Shown: one piece after another, positions 1-8,069 of the stretch
Layout: each line of letters begins with the position of its first letter
Position numbering within the stretch: position 1 is the stretch's first letter
Source: Pirellulales bacterium
Lineage (GTDB): Bacteria; Planctomycetota; Planctomycetia; Pirellulales; JACPPG01
DNA length: 50,064 nucleotides
NCBI GenBank assembly: GCA_035546535.1
Contig: DASZWQ010000144.1
Span: 1 to 50,064 of the forward strand
Reading direction: 5' to 3'
Program-made: the position numbers and the translations under genes
Notes under the pieces: generated by a model
What the model saw: only the letters and a program-made list of their open reading frames with translations
Databases searched by the model: none
Told to the model about the DNA's origin: nothing

Positions 1-1
1 C

Positions 2-115
2 AAACCCAACAAACGACTCTACGAAATGCTCTGCCACTACCTCAGCGGCTGGGCCACACTCGACGAACTTGAGCAAGCTATCGCCAAACATCACGCCACA
101 GCGAAACCCCCGTAG
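2..115 (+). CDS. C-terminal fragment of an unknown protein (5' end outside the window)
   Basis: An open frame enters from the left edge and ends at a TAG at 113-115, giving 37 residues with protein-like composition (Leu, Tyr, Glu, Lys and a helical LDELEQAIAKHH stretch). The fragment is too short to assign a family. It is followed at once by a palindromic intergenic repeat, which fits a gene end. It could also be a chance frame; the composition and the position of the stop are the only support. Confidence 0.4.
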   Translation, partial: KPNKRLYEMLCHYLSGWATLDELEQAIAKHHATAKPP

Positions 116-126
116 CAAATCTTGAA

Positions 127-221
127 CCGAACACTATTGGGGGAGGGTTAGGGTGAGGGCTATTCAACGTCGAAGCCGATGGCCGATCCCCTCACCCCGG
201 CCCTCTCCCGGAGGGAGAGGG
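127..221. repeat. Intergenic palindromic repeat, left copy
   Basis: The motif CCGAACACTATTGG (127-140) is followed by a G-rich arm and, about 60 bases on, by its imperfect complement. It ends in a perfect hairpin: CCCTCTCCC (201-209), loop GGA, GGGAGAGGG (213-221). The same 9-bp stem and a 13/14 match to the 14-base motif recur at 49903-49937 on the other strand. It lies between a gene end and the convergent pncB end, so it may also help terminate transcription. Confidence 0.7.
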
Positions 222-291
222 AGTTTGCGGACAGACCGGTGGTACGATCGGGTGTTCGAACGCTTACAGCTTAAAGTAGGAAGGCTAGGCT

Positions 292-1647
292 TTATTTCGC
301 CTGCCGCAGCGCCGCAAGCTGCCGGTCCGCCTCGGCGGCGAGGGCGTGGAGTGCGGGCGAAATCTCGACCCGGTAAGGCTCTGCCTCATCCAGTTCTCGC
401 AGTCGGGCCGGTAGCATCTTCAATTGAGTCGCAACGCGCTCACGAATCATTGCCAGGCTTTCGGGTGGCGCGAGACGCTTACCGCCGCGCATCACGGGAA
501 CTAGCAAAGGCTCCCCCGCGGCGGACGCGGCTTCGGTCGTGACCACGTCGTGGTCGAGCTTGCCCGCGTTGTCGAGCGAGCGATAAATCTGCTTGCGGCC
601 GGGCCAGGTCGCCTTTCCTTCCGAGTGTTTGCGCGTGGGGCGGCCTGCGTATTCGGCCAGCTTGTAGACGAAGTCGAGATACGGGGCGTCGGCCGATACG
701 TCGCTGGCGGTGCCGACGCCAAAAGCGTCGATCGGCGCGGCCGTGGCGATCAGCTCGGCCAGCTTGAACTCGTCGAGGCCGCCACTGGCAAAGATCGTCA
801 CGCGATTCAGCCCTCCTTCGTCGAGGATCCGGCGCACGTCGCGGGCATGGGCGGCCAGGTCTCCGCTGTCGATGCGCACGCTGCGCAGCTCGATCCCTTC
901 CCGGGCGAGCACCGGCGCGAGGCGCACACACACGCGAGCGGCCTCTTCGGTGTCGTAGGTGTCGAGGAGATACGTGACCTGCCGCGGCAAGGAGCGGGCA
1001 AAGGTCACAAGCGCACTGGCATCGTCACCAATGGCCTGCACCAGCGAATGAGCCATCGTGCCGAAAAGCGGAATCTCGAAATCGCGCCCGGCGGCGACGG
1101 TGGCCGTGCCGGCAAAGCCTGCGATATACGCGGCGCGCGCGGCCAGAATGCCCGCCTCGGCGCCGTGCGAGCGGCGAAAACCAAAATCAACGAGCGGCTT
1201 TCCTTGCGCGGCCAGCACGGAGCGCACGGCTTTCGAGGCGATCAACGTCTGAAAGTGTACGAGGTTCAAGAGCCGCGACTCGACGAATTGTGCCTGTTCG
1301 ATCGGCGCCGTGACACGCAACACCGGCTCGTCTGCGAAAAAAATCGTTCCCTCGGGCAGGGCGTCGACGTCGCCGGTGAAGCGCCAATCGGCCAGACGCT
1401 CGACGAATTCGGACTGCAAATGTCCGCACTTGGCGAGCCAATCCAACTCCTCTCGGCTGAATCGCAAAGACTCCAGCAGTTCGAGCGCTTGCTCCAAACC
1501 TGCGGCAATGAGGAAATTTCGACTGTGCGGCAACCGGCGCACGAAGAGGTCGAACACAGCCACATCGCGCAAGCCGGCGCGATGGTAGCATTGCAGCATG
1601 GTCAACTGGTAAAGGTCCGTGGCCAGGGCGTTGGAAATCGGTTGCAT
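292..1647 (-). CDS. pncB: Nicotinate phosphoribosyltransferase
   Basis: Cytoplasmic enzyme making nicotinate mononucleotide from nicotinate and PRPP, the entry step of the Preiss-Handler route to NAD. The 451-residue product opens with ALATDLYQLTMLQ, characteristic of the family. It carries the LLDTYDT strand, the VRIDSGDLA motif of the active-site barrel, FASGGLDEF and the FGVGT phosphate-binding loop near residue 310. The length fits the family. It lies 52 bases downstream of larC on the same strand, so the two are probably co-transcribed. That matters because LarB builds the nickel-pincer cofactor from nicotinic acid adenine dinucleotide, which derives from this enzyme's product. The functional link is inference; the enzyme assignment is firm. 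Confidence 0.92.
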   Translation of the reverse strand: MQPISNALATDLYQLTMLQCYHRAGLRDVAVFDLFVRRLPHSRNFLIAAGLEQALELLESLRFSREELDWLAKCGHLQSEFVERLADWRFTGDVDALPEGTIFFADEPVLRVTAPIEQAQFVESRLLNLVHFQTLIASKAVRSVLAAQGKPLVDFGFRRSHGAEAGILAARAAYIAGFAGTATVAAGRDFEIPLFGTMAHSLVQAIGDDASALVTFARSLPRQVTYLLDTYDTEEAARVCVRLAPVLAREGIELRSVRIDSGDLAAHARDVRRILDEGGLNRVTIFASGGLDEFKLAELIATAAPIDAFGVGTASDVSADAPYLDFVYKLAEYAGRPTRKHSEGKATWPGRKQIYRSLDNAGKLDHDVVTTEAASAAGEPLLVPVMRGGKRLAPPESLAMIRERVATQLKMLPARLRELDEAEPYRVEISPALHALAAEADRQLAALRQAK

Positions 1648-1699
1648 GGAAGCGTGCCTCTGGCGGTTTTCTTGGCTGAAAGATTACCGTCGACCGCGA

Positions 1700-2875
1700 C
1701 TAAGCACGGGCCGCCGCCTCGAACGCTTTCTGTGCGGCCTCGAAGACGGCCTTCAGCGGCACTCCCTTTTCGTTGGCCACGCGCTGGCATGCTTCGAACT
1801 CGGGCGAGAAGCTCGGGGGCTGCCCGGCAATCCAGCCGAGCTTGCCTTCGATCGGCCCCCATTCGGTCTCGACCGTGTGTTGCCGCCGTTCGAGCTTGTG
1901 CCGGCTGACGGGCCAGCGCCGCACGCCCAGCGTGTTCGTCTCGCGAAATAGAATCCGCTCGATCTTTTCGATCTTCTCGGGGGGGCAAAGGACCGAGAGC
2001 ATGACGCCGGGCCGGTTCTTTTTCATCTGGATCGACGTCGTGTACACGTCCAGTGCGCCGGCTTCCCACAGCCTGGTCGTGCAGTAGCCGATGACTTCGC
2101 CCGTCGTATCGTCGAGATTGGTTTCCAGAACCCAGACCTGGTCGCTGCTGAGCGGATCGGCCGCCTCGCCGACGAAGACGCGCAGCAAGTTTGCCTGGTC
2201 CGCCAGATCGCGCTGGCCTGCGCCGTAGCCGACGCGCTCGACCGTCATGGTCGGCAGCGGCCCGAACGTATCGACCAGCGTGGCCAGTATGGCCGCGCCG
2301 GTGGGCGTGGTGAGCTCAGCGGCCACGTGGGACGTCGCCAGCGGAATTCCTTGCAGCAGTTCCGCGGTGGCCGGTGCGGGGATGCTCACGCGGCCATGCG
2401 CGATCTCGATGCTTCCCTGCCCGGTCGGCACCGGCGAAGCGTGAATGCGATCGACCGCGAGCAGGTCCCAGGCAACGGCGGCGCCGACGATATCGGCGAT
2501 CGAATCGACGGCGCCCACTTCGTGAAAATGAACTTTGCGGATTGTGGTGCCGTGGACCTTCGCTTCGGCCTCGCCCAGCCGCGTAAAGATGCGCTTGGCG
2601 ACATCTTTCTGCCGCTCGCTGAGGCCGCTGGCGTCGATCATGTCGGTAATGTGATGCAGATGGCGGTGGGCATGCTCGGGCTGGTGCTCGACCGTGACCT
2701 GGGTGGCGCGGAAGCCGTTCTTTTTGACTTCGGTAGCGACGAGTTGGCAGCCGGCAATGCCCAGCGATCGGACCGCCTCGTTCAAGGCTGCCAGGTCGAC
2801 GCCGGCATCGACGAGTGCCCCCAGCGTCATGTCTCCACTGATGCCACTCATCAAATCGAGATAAGCAATTTTCAC
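1700..2875 (-). CDS. larC: Nickel-pincer cofactor biosynthesis protein LarC
   Basis: LarC (DUF111 family) is the CTP-dependent nickel chelatase that inserts nickel into the pyridinium bis-thiocarboxylate mononucleotide, the last step of the cofactor used by lactate racemase and its relatives. The N-terminus MKIAYLDLMSGISGDM is the family signature. A His-rich stretch (EHQPEHAHRHLHH, residues about 63-75) and the HFHEVGAVDSIADI motif (about 117-130) are typical. The protein is one uninterrupted 391-residue frame, unlike the lactobacillar gene that needs a ribosomal frameshift between two parts. No larA, larB or larE is in the window. pncB follows on the same strand. The divergent gene upstream encodes a pseudo-receiver protein. 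Confidence 0.9.
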   Translation of the reverse strand: MKIAYLDLMSGISGDMTLGALVDAGVDLAALNEAVRSLGIAGCQLVATEVKKNGFRATQVTVEHQPEHAHRHLHHITDMIDASGLSERQKDVAKRIFTRLGEAEAKVHGTTIRKVHFHEVGAVDSIADIVGAAVAWDLLAVDRIHASPVPTGQGSIEIAHGRVSIPAPATAELLQGIPLATSHVAAELTTPTGAAILATLVDTFGPLPTMTVERVGYGAGQRDLADQANLLRVFVGEAADPLSSDQVWVLETNLDDTTGEVIGYCTTRLWEAGALDVYTTSIQMKKNRPGVMLSVLCPPEKIEKIERILFRETNTLGVRRWPVSRHKLERRQHTVETEWGPIEGKLGWIAGQPPSFSPEFEACQRVANEKGVPLKAVFEAAQKAFEAAARA

Positions 2876-3200
2876 GACAAAAATCTTTCTAGATTCGCGG
2901 CCTTGAACGCCGCTCGTAATCTCAATTCTAAAACGGTCTTCGGGCGAGCATGCTCGTTGTTTCGCCCACCCGGCCGCAATCGCGCGGATGGGTCGGTCGG
3001 CCCGGCTGCGGCTGCGATTGACGCATTTTCCCGGGACGACTACAGTTCCCTGCCGCTAGCTACGGGAATGGTTGTCCGTCTGGCGGCAGCTGGCTATTTC
3101 CTGTCCGAAATCCGTCACCAGGATACCTTGCGTGGCATCTGCTCTCAAAGGCTCGGCGAAAAACAAATTCGTGCCGCGACCCGGAGCGCTTCCCGCGCGG
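2876..3200. other. Intergenic region between divergent larC and the pseudo-receiver gene
   Basis: About 325 bases that should hold the promoters for both neighbours. I see no convincing -35/-10 pair, hairpin or riboswitch. The reading frame of the pseudo-receiver gene stays open upstream to a TTG at 3072 and a GTG at 3132, so part of this stretch could be coding. Confidence 0.4.
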
Positions 3201-4040
3201 ATGCGCGTCCTGTACGTGACGACGTACGCGCGCACCGGCGGCTGGCTGGCCGACGCGTTGGCCGCCGACAGCGCCTCGGACGTTGTGCTGGAAGAGGCCA
3301 ACGGCTTTGCCGCCGGCCTGGCCCGCTTGCGCGATGAAGTGTTCGACGCCGTGCTGGTCGGCCATCAACCGGGCGAGCTCGATGCACTGGCCCTGGCCGA
3401 GGCACTGCGTACGGCCGGCTGTGAGGAGCCGCTGGTCGTACTGGGCGAAGACGACGAGAGCGAGATGACCGCCCTGTGTTTGGAAGCCAATGCGGATGCG
3501 TACCTGCGCATCCAGGATACCACCACCCGCACGTTGATCTGGGTCGTGGCTCGGGCCATCGAGCGGCATTTCCTGCTGCGCGAGAACCGGCGCTTGACGC
3601 AAGCCGATCAGCACCGCCTGGAACTCGAGCATGGTGACGCCGCGCAACTGCTGACCGAGCAGCGCGGCCTGATCCGAGAGTTGGATACGCAAGCGGCCGC
3701 ACGAAGCGGAGCCTTCGACGAGTCCTCGACCGTCGACGATTTTCCGGCGCCGCGTGCCCCGCTGCCGCCGCAACTGGAAGCGCATTATCGCGAGTTGCTC
3801 CGGACGTACGTTCTGATGGGATCGGGCAACCTATCGGTCGAGATGCGTGCTCTTGCCCAACTGTTGGCAGCGGCCAATATTTCGCCCGCCCAGACGCTCG
3901 AGCTGCACCTCAACGCCCTGGAAAGCCTGCTCAAGGGGCTGGGAAATCGCAGTGCCCGGCACGTGATGAATCGGGCGGACCTGTTGGCGCTCGAGATCGG
4001 CGCGCAACTTTGCGAGGCGTATCGGCAGCGGGCAGCGTGA
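3201..4040 (+). CDS. Pseudo-receiver protein with RsbU-N/KaiA-C-like C-terminal domain
   Basis: Predicted cytoplasmic regulator of 279 residues from the ATG at 3201, where the receiver-like first strand MRVLYVTTYA begins; in-frame TTG 3072 and GTG 3132 are alternatives without a clear ribosome site. Residues 1-125 follow the alternating pattern of a response-regulator receiver. However, the acidic pair is TT (7-8), the phospho-acceptor position is in LVGHQPG (52-58), the Ser/Thr position is Gly 82 and the conserved Lys is Arg 103, so phosphorylation is unlikely. A charged helical linker (123-165) and a loop lead to a helical domain (about 195-275). By eye it matches the spacing of the B. subtilis RsbU N-terminal domain: YRELL..Y, ISPAQTLELH..AL, AY near the end. 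Pseudo-receiver plus such a bundle is also the layout of KaiA. The domain call is from memory and unverified. Confidence 0.6.
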   Translation: MRVLYVTTYARTGGWLADALAADSASDVVLEEANGFAAGLARLRDEVFDAVLVGHQPGELDALALAEALRTAGCEEPLVVLGEDDESEMTALCLEANADAYLRIQDTTTRTLIWVVARAIERHFLLRENRRLTQADQHRLELEHGDAAQLLTEQRGLIRELDTQAAARSGAFDESSTVDDFPAPRAPLPPQLEAHYRELLRTYVLMGSGNLSVEMRALAQLLAAANISPAQTLELHLNALESLLKGLGNRSARHVMNRADLLALEIGAQLCEAYRQRAA

Positions 4041-4058
4041 GCCGCGCGGCGCTACGTT

Positions 4059-5006
4059 TCACTTCTTCGCCGGCAGGATCACAAGCCCCGGCACGCCCAG
4101 ATCGAGGCGGAACAATCCGCCGCCGCCTGCTTCGGGCCCTAGACCGCCGGTGACGAATAGCTGGTCCATTTTGGGACCGCCAAAGGCCACGTTGCTCGTG
4201 GTCAGGTTGCCGCCGGGATAGCGAGCGATCAGCTTCCCTTCGGGGTTGAGCACTTGCACCTCACGCATTCCGTAGTGGGCCACGTACAGGTTCCCCGCCG
4301 CATCGAGGCACATGCCGTCGGGCTGGTTATCGATCTGCCCCTTGGCCTCGTCCTTTTTCGGCAAGTCGGCGAGCACACGGCGATTCGAGAGCCGGCCAGC
4401 GCCGTCGACCTGGTAAACGTGTACGCGGTTTTTCTGGCTTTCGCCGACGTACAGCAGCTTGCCATCGGCCGTGAGCGCGATGCCGTTCGGGAAGGCTAAG
4501 CCGCTATCGCAGAGGTGAGTCTTGCCCTGGGCGTCGACATAGTGGACCGTGCCGATGGGCTTCTCGGCACTCGATTCGCCGGGATCGGTGAAGTAAAAGC
4601 CGCCGTGCGGCGTATCGAGCGTGAGGTCGTTCGGCCCGCGCAGCGCGGCGCCGTCGCATTCGGTCGATGCCGGATCGAGCAGCTTGCCGTCGGCCGCCAG
4701 GTGCAAGACCGCGTGGCGGCTGGCATCGCAAACCAGGTGAGTGCCGTCGGCCAATACCTTGTGGCCGTTGGGCGCGCCGGTCACGGCCCAGTTGCGGTGC
4801 GTGCCGTCGGGCGAAAACTGGACGATCGTGTCCCCTTCGCTAATGTAGCCTTGGTCGGCATGGTCGAAGACGACGCCCTCGCAATAGTGGGGCACTTCGA
4901 AGAGTTTCTCGGCCTTGGGGGCCAGGGTGTCATCGGCGACCGAAGTGCGAGTCGCTGCCAAAACCGGCAGGGTAAGCAGCACAAGGAAGATCAATCGTCG
5001 GGGCAT
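4059..5006 (-). CDS. Exported SMP-30/gluconolactonase-family beta-propeller protein
   Basis: A 315-residue protein with a clear signal peptide (residues 1-25, hydrophobic core LIFLVLLTLPVLA, likely cut near SVA-DD). Repeated propeller blades follow, with characteristic pieces: HYCEGVVFDHADQGYISEG, GPNDLTLDTPHGGFYFTDPG, FPNGIALTADGKLLYVGES and QPDGMCLDAAGNLYVAHYG. These match the SMP-30/gluconolactonase/LRE group, whose members hydrolyse sugar lactones with a divalent metal. The Glu in CEGV and the Asn in GPND and FPNG fit the usual metal ligands. Substrate is not deducible; a periplasmic sugar-lactonase role is inference. It converges on the pseudo-receiver gene with only 18 bases between, and is divergent from the ABC transporter operon. 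Confidence 0.85.
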   Translation of the reverse strand: MPRRLIFLVLLTLPVLAATRTSVADDTLAPKAEKLFEVPHYCEGVVFDHADQGYISEGDTIVQFSPDGTHRNWAVTGAPNGHKVLADGTHLVCDASRHAVLHLAADGKLLDPASTECDGAALRGPNDLTLDTPHGGFYFTDPGESSAEKPIGTVHYVDAQGKTHLCDSGLAFPNGIALTADGKLLYVGESQKNRVHVYQVDGAGRLSNRRVLADLPKKDEAKGQIDNQPDGMCLDAAGNLYVAHYGMREVQVLNPEGKLIARYPGGNLTTSNVAFGGPKMDQLFVTGGLGPEAGGGGLFRLDLGVPGLVILPAKK

Positions 5007-5381
5007 AGTTACCGTCTAGCGATCAGGGAGGAAATCTTGGGTGCAGAACTGCCAGGAGGGGACCCCGAAGCGGCGCAGCGCGGCCCCACGCGGCATGCGT
5101 TCAGGCTAGGCGAGAGGGCACTGGACCGCAAGCGGCGCGTCGGCAGATTTGGGATCGCTTCACGCCGGCGACGCGGGGCTTCATTTGCGGCGCAAACGGC
5201 GGCTTGTGGGCCTGCGGCGCTCGGTTTAGAGTAACGGGTCTCGACGTTGTTCGCCGCGGGAAGAACGTACGCCTTCGCTCAAAAATCGCTCCTCGGAACG
5301 CTTCGTCGCGCCGCGCGCTGTTCTCGCGCGCCCGCGAGCTCAAGCGTTTGCCGTCGCCAGCGCATCGCAAGGAGTTCTGTC
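5007..5381. other. Intergenic region upstream of the ABC transporter operon
   Basis: About 375 bases between divergent genes. Promoters for the SMP-30 gene and the ABC operon should lie here. I see no convincing sigma-70 pair or operator palindrome. The only clear signal is the AAGGAG at 5369-5374 that sets the start of the next gene. Confidence 0.4.
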
Positions 5382-6428
5382 GTGACTTTCAGTAAAGCCA
5401 ATGCAAGTTCGCGCCGCGGTTTCTTGCAAGCTACGGCCGCGGCGGGTGTGGGCCTCGCGCCGCTATTGGCCGGCTGTGCGTCATCCGGACCGGCGGCAGA
5501 GCAGGGGGGGCGGAAAAAGCTGAAGGCCGCCATGGGGAACGCCGGCCTGCAAAGCACCTGGTGTAAGCTCGGCAAAGACACGGCCGAGTTGTGGGGCGAT
5601 CTGCTGGGCGTGGAAATCGTGTGGTTCGATGGCGAATTCGATCCGCAAAAGCAGCGCAACAAGCTCGACTTGATGGTCGACGGCGATTGGGATTTTTGCT
5701 GCTTTCAGGCCGTGCAAATCGATTCGCTGGAAGAGCCGGTTCGCCAACTGAAAAAGCGCGGCGTGCCGGTGATCTCGATGGATACGATGCTCGTGGATCG
5801 TGACCGCATGCGCGAGGTCGGCGTATGGTGCGAAGTCACGCCTAACCAGGAATTCATGGGCGAAAGCAGCACGCGCTACTTGCTGAAGAAGATTGGCGGA
5901 CGCGGCAAGGTGATCCACATCGGCGGATTGAGCGCGCACTCGGGCGCCATCGGGCGCCGCGACGGCTTTGAAAAGGCGCTGGCCGATTACCCGGATGTCG
6001 AAGTGGTCGGCGGTGGCGTGCGCTGGTGCGACTGGGAAAAGCAGACGGCCCGGGACACGTTCGAAACGCTGCTGGACCAGAGCCAGGAACCGATCGCCGG
6101 GGCTTTTTTTCATAGCGACGACATGGCGCTGGCTTGCCTGCCGGCCCTGGAAGGGACGCGGCATTCGAAAATGGTCGTCACCGCCGTCGACGGCCAAAAA
6201 GAGGGGCTGGCCGCGATCCGCGACGGCAAACTGGCCGCCACGACCGTCAACCCGGTCTGCTTGATTCACATGACGGCGCTCGCCCTCGGGCAGTTTATCG
6301 CTCGCAACAAGGAATCGGTCGAGAATGTCCCGCTGGAGATCATCACGCCGGGGCCACTCGTGTCGCTCGAGACGAACAATCTGGACGCGATGCTGTACCT
6401 GGCCGATCCGCGGCACTGCCTGGTATGA
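5382..6428 (+). CDS. Sugar ABC transporter substrate-binding lipoprotein
   Basis: Periplasmic binding protein of the ribose/galactose (RbsB-like, peripla_BP_4) class, 348 residues. The GTG at 5382 is chosen over upstream in-frame codons because AAGGAG lies seven bases before it and because it places a Tat-like twin-arginine signal (RRGFLQ, residues 11-16) and a lipobox LAGC (Cys 32) correctly. The mature part has the family's two-lobed pattern, for example VPVISMDTMLVDRDR in the hinge region and GAFFHSDDMALACLPALE near residue 230. The next genes encode the matching ATPase and permease and, at the end, an exported nucleoside hydrolase, so ribose or a related pentose is a likely ligand (inference). 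Confidence 0.88.
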   Translation: MTFSKANASSRRGFLQATAAAGVGLAPLLAGCASSGPAAEQGGRKKLKAAMGNAGLQSTWCKLGKDTAELWGDLLGVEIVWFDGEFDPQKQRNKLDLMVDGDWDFCCFQAVQIDSLEEPVRQLKKRGVPVISMDTMLVDRDRMREVGVWCEVTPNQEFMGESSTRYLLKKIGGRGKVIHIGGLSAHSGAIGRRDGFEKALADYPDVEVVGGGVRWCDWEKQTARDTFETLLDQSQEPIAGAFFHSDDMALACLPALEGTRHSKMVVTAVDGQKEGLAAIRDGKLAATTVNPVCLIHMTALALGQFIARNKESVENVPLEIITPGPLVSLETNNLDAMLYLADPRHCLV

Positions 6429-6489
6429 CGTGAGCGCGACGGGGAATGCGTATCTTTCTCTCCTGGTCCTTCGCAGTGCGACGACGATC

Positions 6490-8007
6490 GTGAATAGCTC
6501 GACCAGTTCACCCGCCGCCGCACCGCTCTTGGAATGTCGTGGCATTCGCAAGCATTTCGGCGGGGAAGCCGCCTTGGACGGCGTCGATTTCTCGCTTGCA
6601 AGCGGCGAGATTCATGGCCTGGTCGGCAGCAACGGCGCCGGCAAAAGCACGTTGATGAAGATCCTCGCCGGCGCGCTACCGGATCACGAGGGAAGCGTGA
6701 CCCTCGACGGCCGCGTGGTGGATCTTTCCAGCCCCCAGGCGGCGCTGCGACATGGCATCGCGATGGTCTACCAGGAACTATCGGGCATTGGACAATTGTC
6801 GGTCGCCGAGAACCTGTTCCTGGGGCGACAGCCGACGACGACGTTGGGCCGCATCGATTGGGCCAAGATGCGCCGGCAGGCGGCGGAACAACTGGCCGAG
6901 TTGGAAATCGACATCGATGTCGATCGCCGACTGGCCAGGTGCCCTCTGGTCGTGCGGCAAATGGTCGAGATCGCGCGTGGCTTGCACAGCGGCGCTCGTG
7001 TACTGATCCTCGACGAGCCGACGAGCGCCTTGAGCCCGCCCGAGACGCGGCGGCTGTTCGCGTTGCTCGCACGGCTGCGCGAGCGCGGCGTGGCCCTGGT
7101 GTTCATCAGTCATTTCATCGAGGACGTGCTGGAAATCTGCGATCGGGTGACGATTTTGCGCGGCGGGCGCGTGGTCGAGACGCGCCCCGCGGGCGAGCTC
7201 GACAAGCATTTTGTCATTCAAAGCATGTTGGGACACCGGCTCGACGCCCGCGAAGTGGGCTACGAGGAGGGCGTCGTGCTGCCACGACGCGCGGCCGCGC
7301 CGCCGCGACTGGTCGCTGAGAAGCTGTCACTGGCCGGCGCCTTTCACGACATCGATCTCGCCGTCGCGCCCGGCGAGTGCCTGGGAATCTATGGCTTCGT
7401 AGGCTCGGGGCATCAAGAGCTGGCGCATTGCCTGGCCGCCGCGCGGTGCGTCGATAGCGGGCGCATTTTGGTCGGCGGAGCAAGGCTTTCGCCCGGCAAC
7501 ACGCAACAGGCCGTCGGGCAGGGGGTGGTGCTGGTCGCCTCGGACCGTGGACAGACGCTGGTGCAGGATGCCGAGATCTATAAGAACGTGACCCTGGCCC
7601 ATTTGAAACGCCGGGCCGGAAACTGGCTGACTCGCGGTCGCGAGATCGCGATCGCCGAGCCCGTGCTGCGGCAAGTCGGCTGCCGGCCCGTGGCGCCGTT
7701 GTTGCGGGCGCGTAACTTGTCGGGGGGCAATCAACAGAAAGTCGTGATGGCCAAGTGGCTCTTGGGCCCGATTCGTGTACTCGTGCTCGATGAGCCGACG
7801 CGCGGTATGGACGTGGGCGCCAAAGAGGAGGTCATGCGTCTCGTGGCACAGCAAAAACAAGCCGGCGCCGCGATCGTGCTGGCTTCGACCGAGCCGGAGA
7901 TCGTGCTTGCGCACGCCGACCGGATCGCGGTGATGAGCCGCGGGCGGATCAGCAAGGAGTTCGCCGGCGAAAGCGTCGATAAACCGTCGCTGCTGCGCCA
8001 TGCATGA
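6490..8007 (+). CDS. Sugar ABC transporter ATP-binding protein (RbsA/MglA type)
   Basis: Tandem ATPase of about 505 residues energising sugar import. Domain 1 has an intact Walker A (GSNGAGKSTL), DEPTSAL Walker B and the switch His in FISHF. Domain 2 has the degenerate P-loop normal for this subfamily (GFVGSGHQEL) with a good signature, LSGGNQQK, and DEPTRGMDVG. Length matches RbsA when the GTG at 6490 is used. A GTG at 6430, just past the preceding stop, is an alternative; neither has a strong ribosome site and the frame stays open further upstream inside the previous gene. It is the second gene of the operon; the permease follows after 62 bases. Confidence 0.9.
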   Translation: MNSSTSSPAAAPLLECRGIRKHFGGEAALDGVDFSLASGEIHGLVGSNGAGKSTLMKILAGALPDHEGSVTLDGRVVDLSSPQAALRHGIAMVYQELSGIGQLSVAENLFLGRQPTTTLGRIDWAKMRRQAAEQLAELEIDIDVDRRLARCPLVVRQMVEIARGLHSGARVLILDEPTSALSPPETRRLFALLARLRERGVALVFISHFIEDVLEICDRVTILRGGRVVETRPAGELDKHFVIQSMLGHRLDAREVGYEEGVVLPRRAAAPPRLVAEKLSLAGAFHDIDLAVAPGECLGIYGFVGSGHQELAHCLAAARCVDSGRILVGGARLSPGNTQQAVGQGVVLVASDRGQTLVQDAEIYKNVTLAHLKRRAGNWLTRGREIAIAEPVLRQVGCRPVAPLLRARNLSGGNQQKVVMAKWLLGPIRVLVLDEPTRGMDVGAKEEVMRLVAQQKQAGAAIVLASTEPEIVLAHADRIAVMSRGRISKEFAGESVDKPSLLRHA

Positions 8008-8069
8008 GTAGCTGCTGCAAGATCATGATCTAATTCCCTGCAAATCGTCCTTGGAAGCGAACTTCGCAC

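Noticed and set aside
550-1908. Long open frame on the plus strand across pncB and the end of larC
   Set aside because: It is antisense to two well-identified enzymes and its product matches no family; high GC content creates such frames.
1700-2875. Programmed frameshift in larC
   Set aside because: The gene is one continuous frame of normal full length; no slippery site is needed.
6490-8007. Degenerate second P-loop of the ABC ATPase
   Set aside because: This is normal for the RbsA/MglA subfamily, where only one site is fully active.
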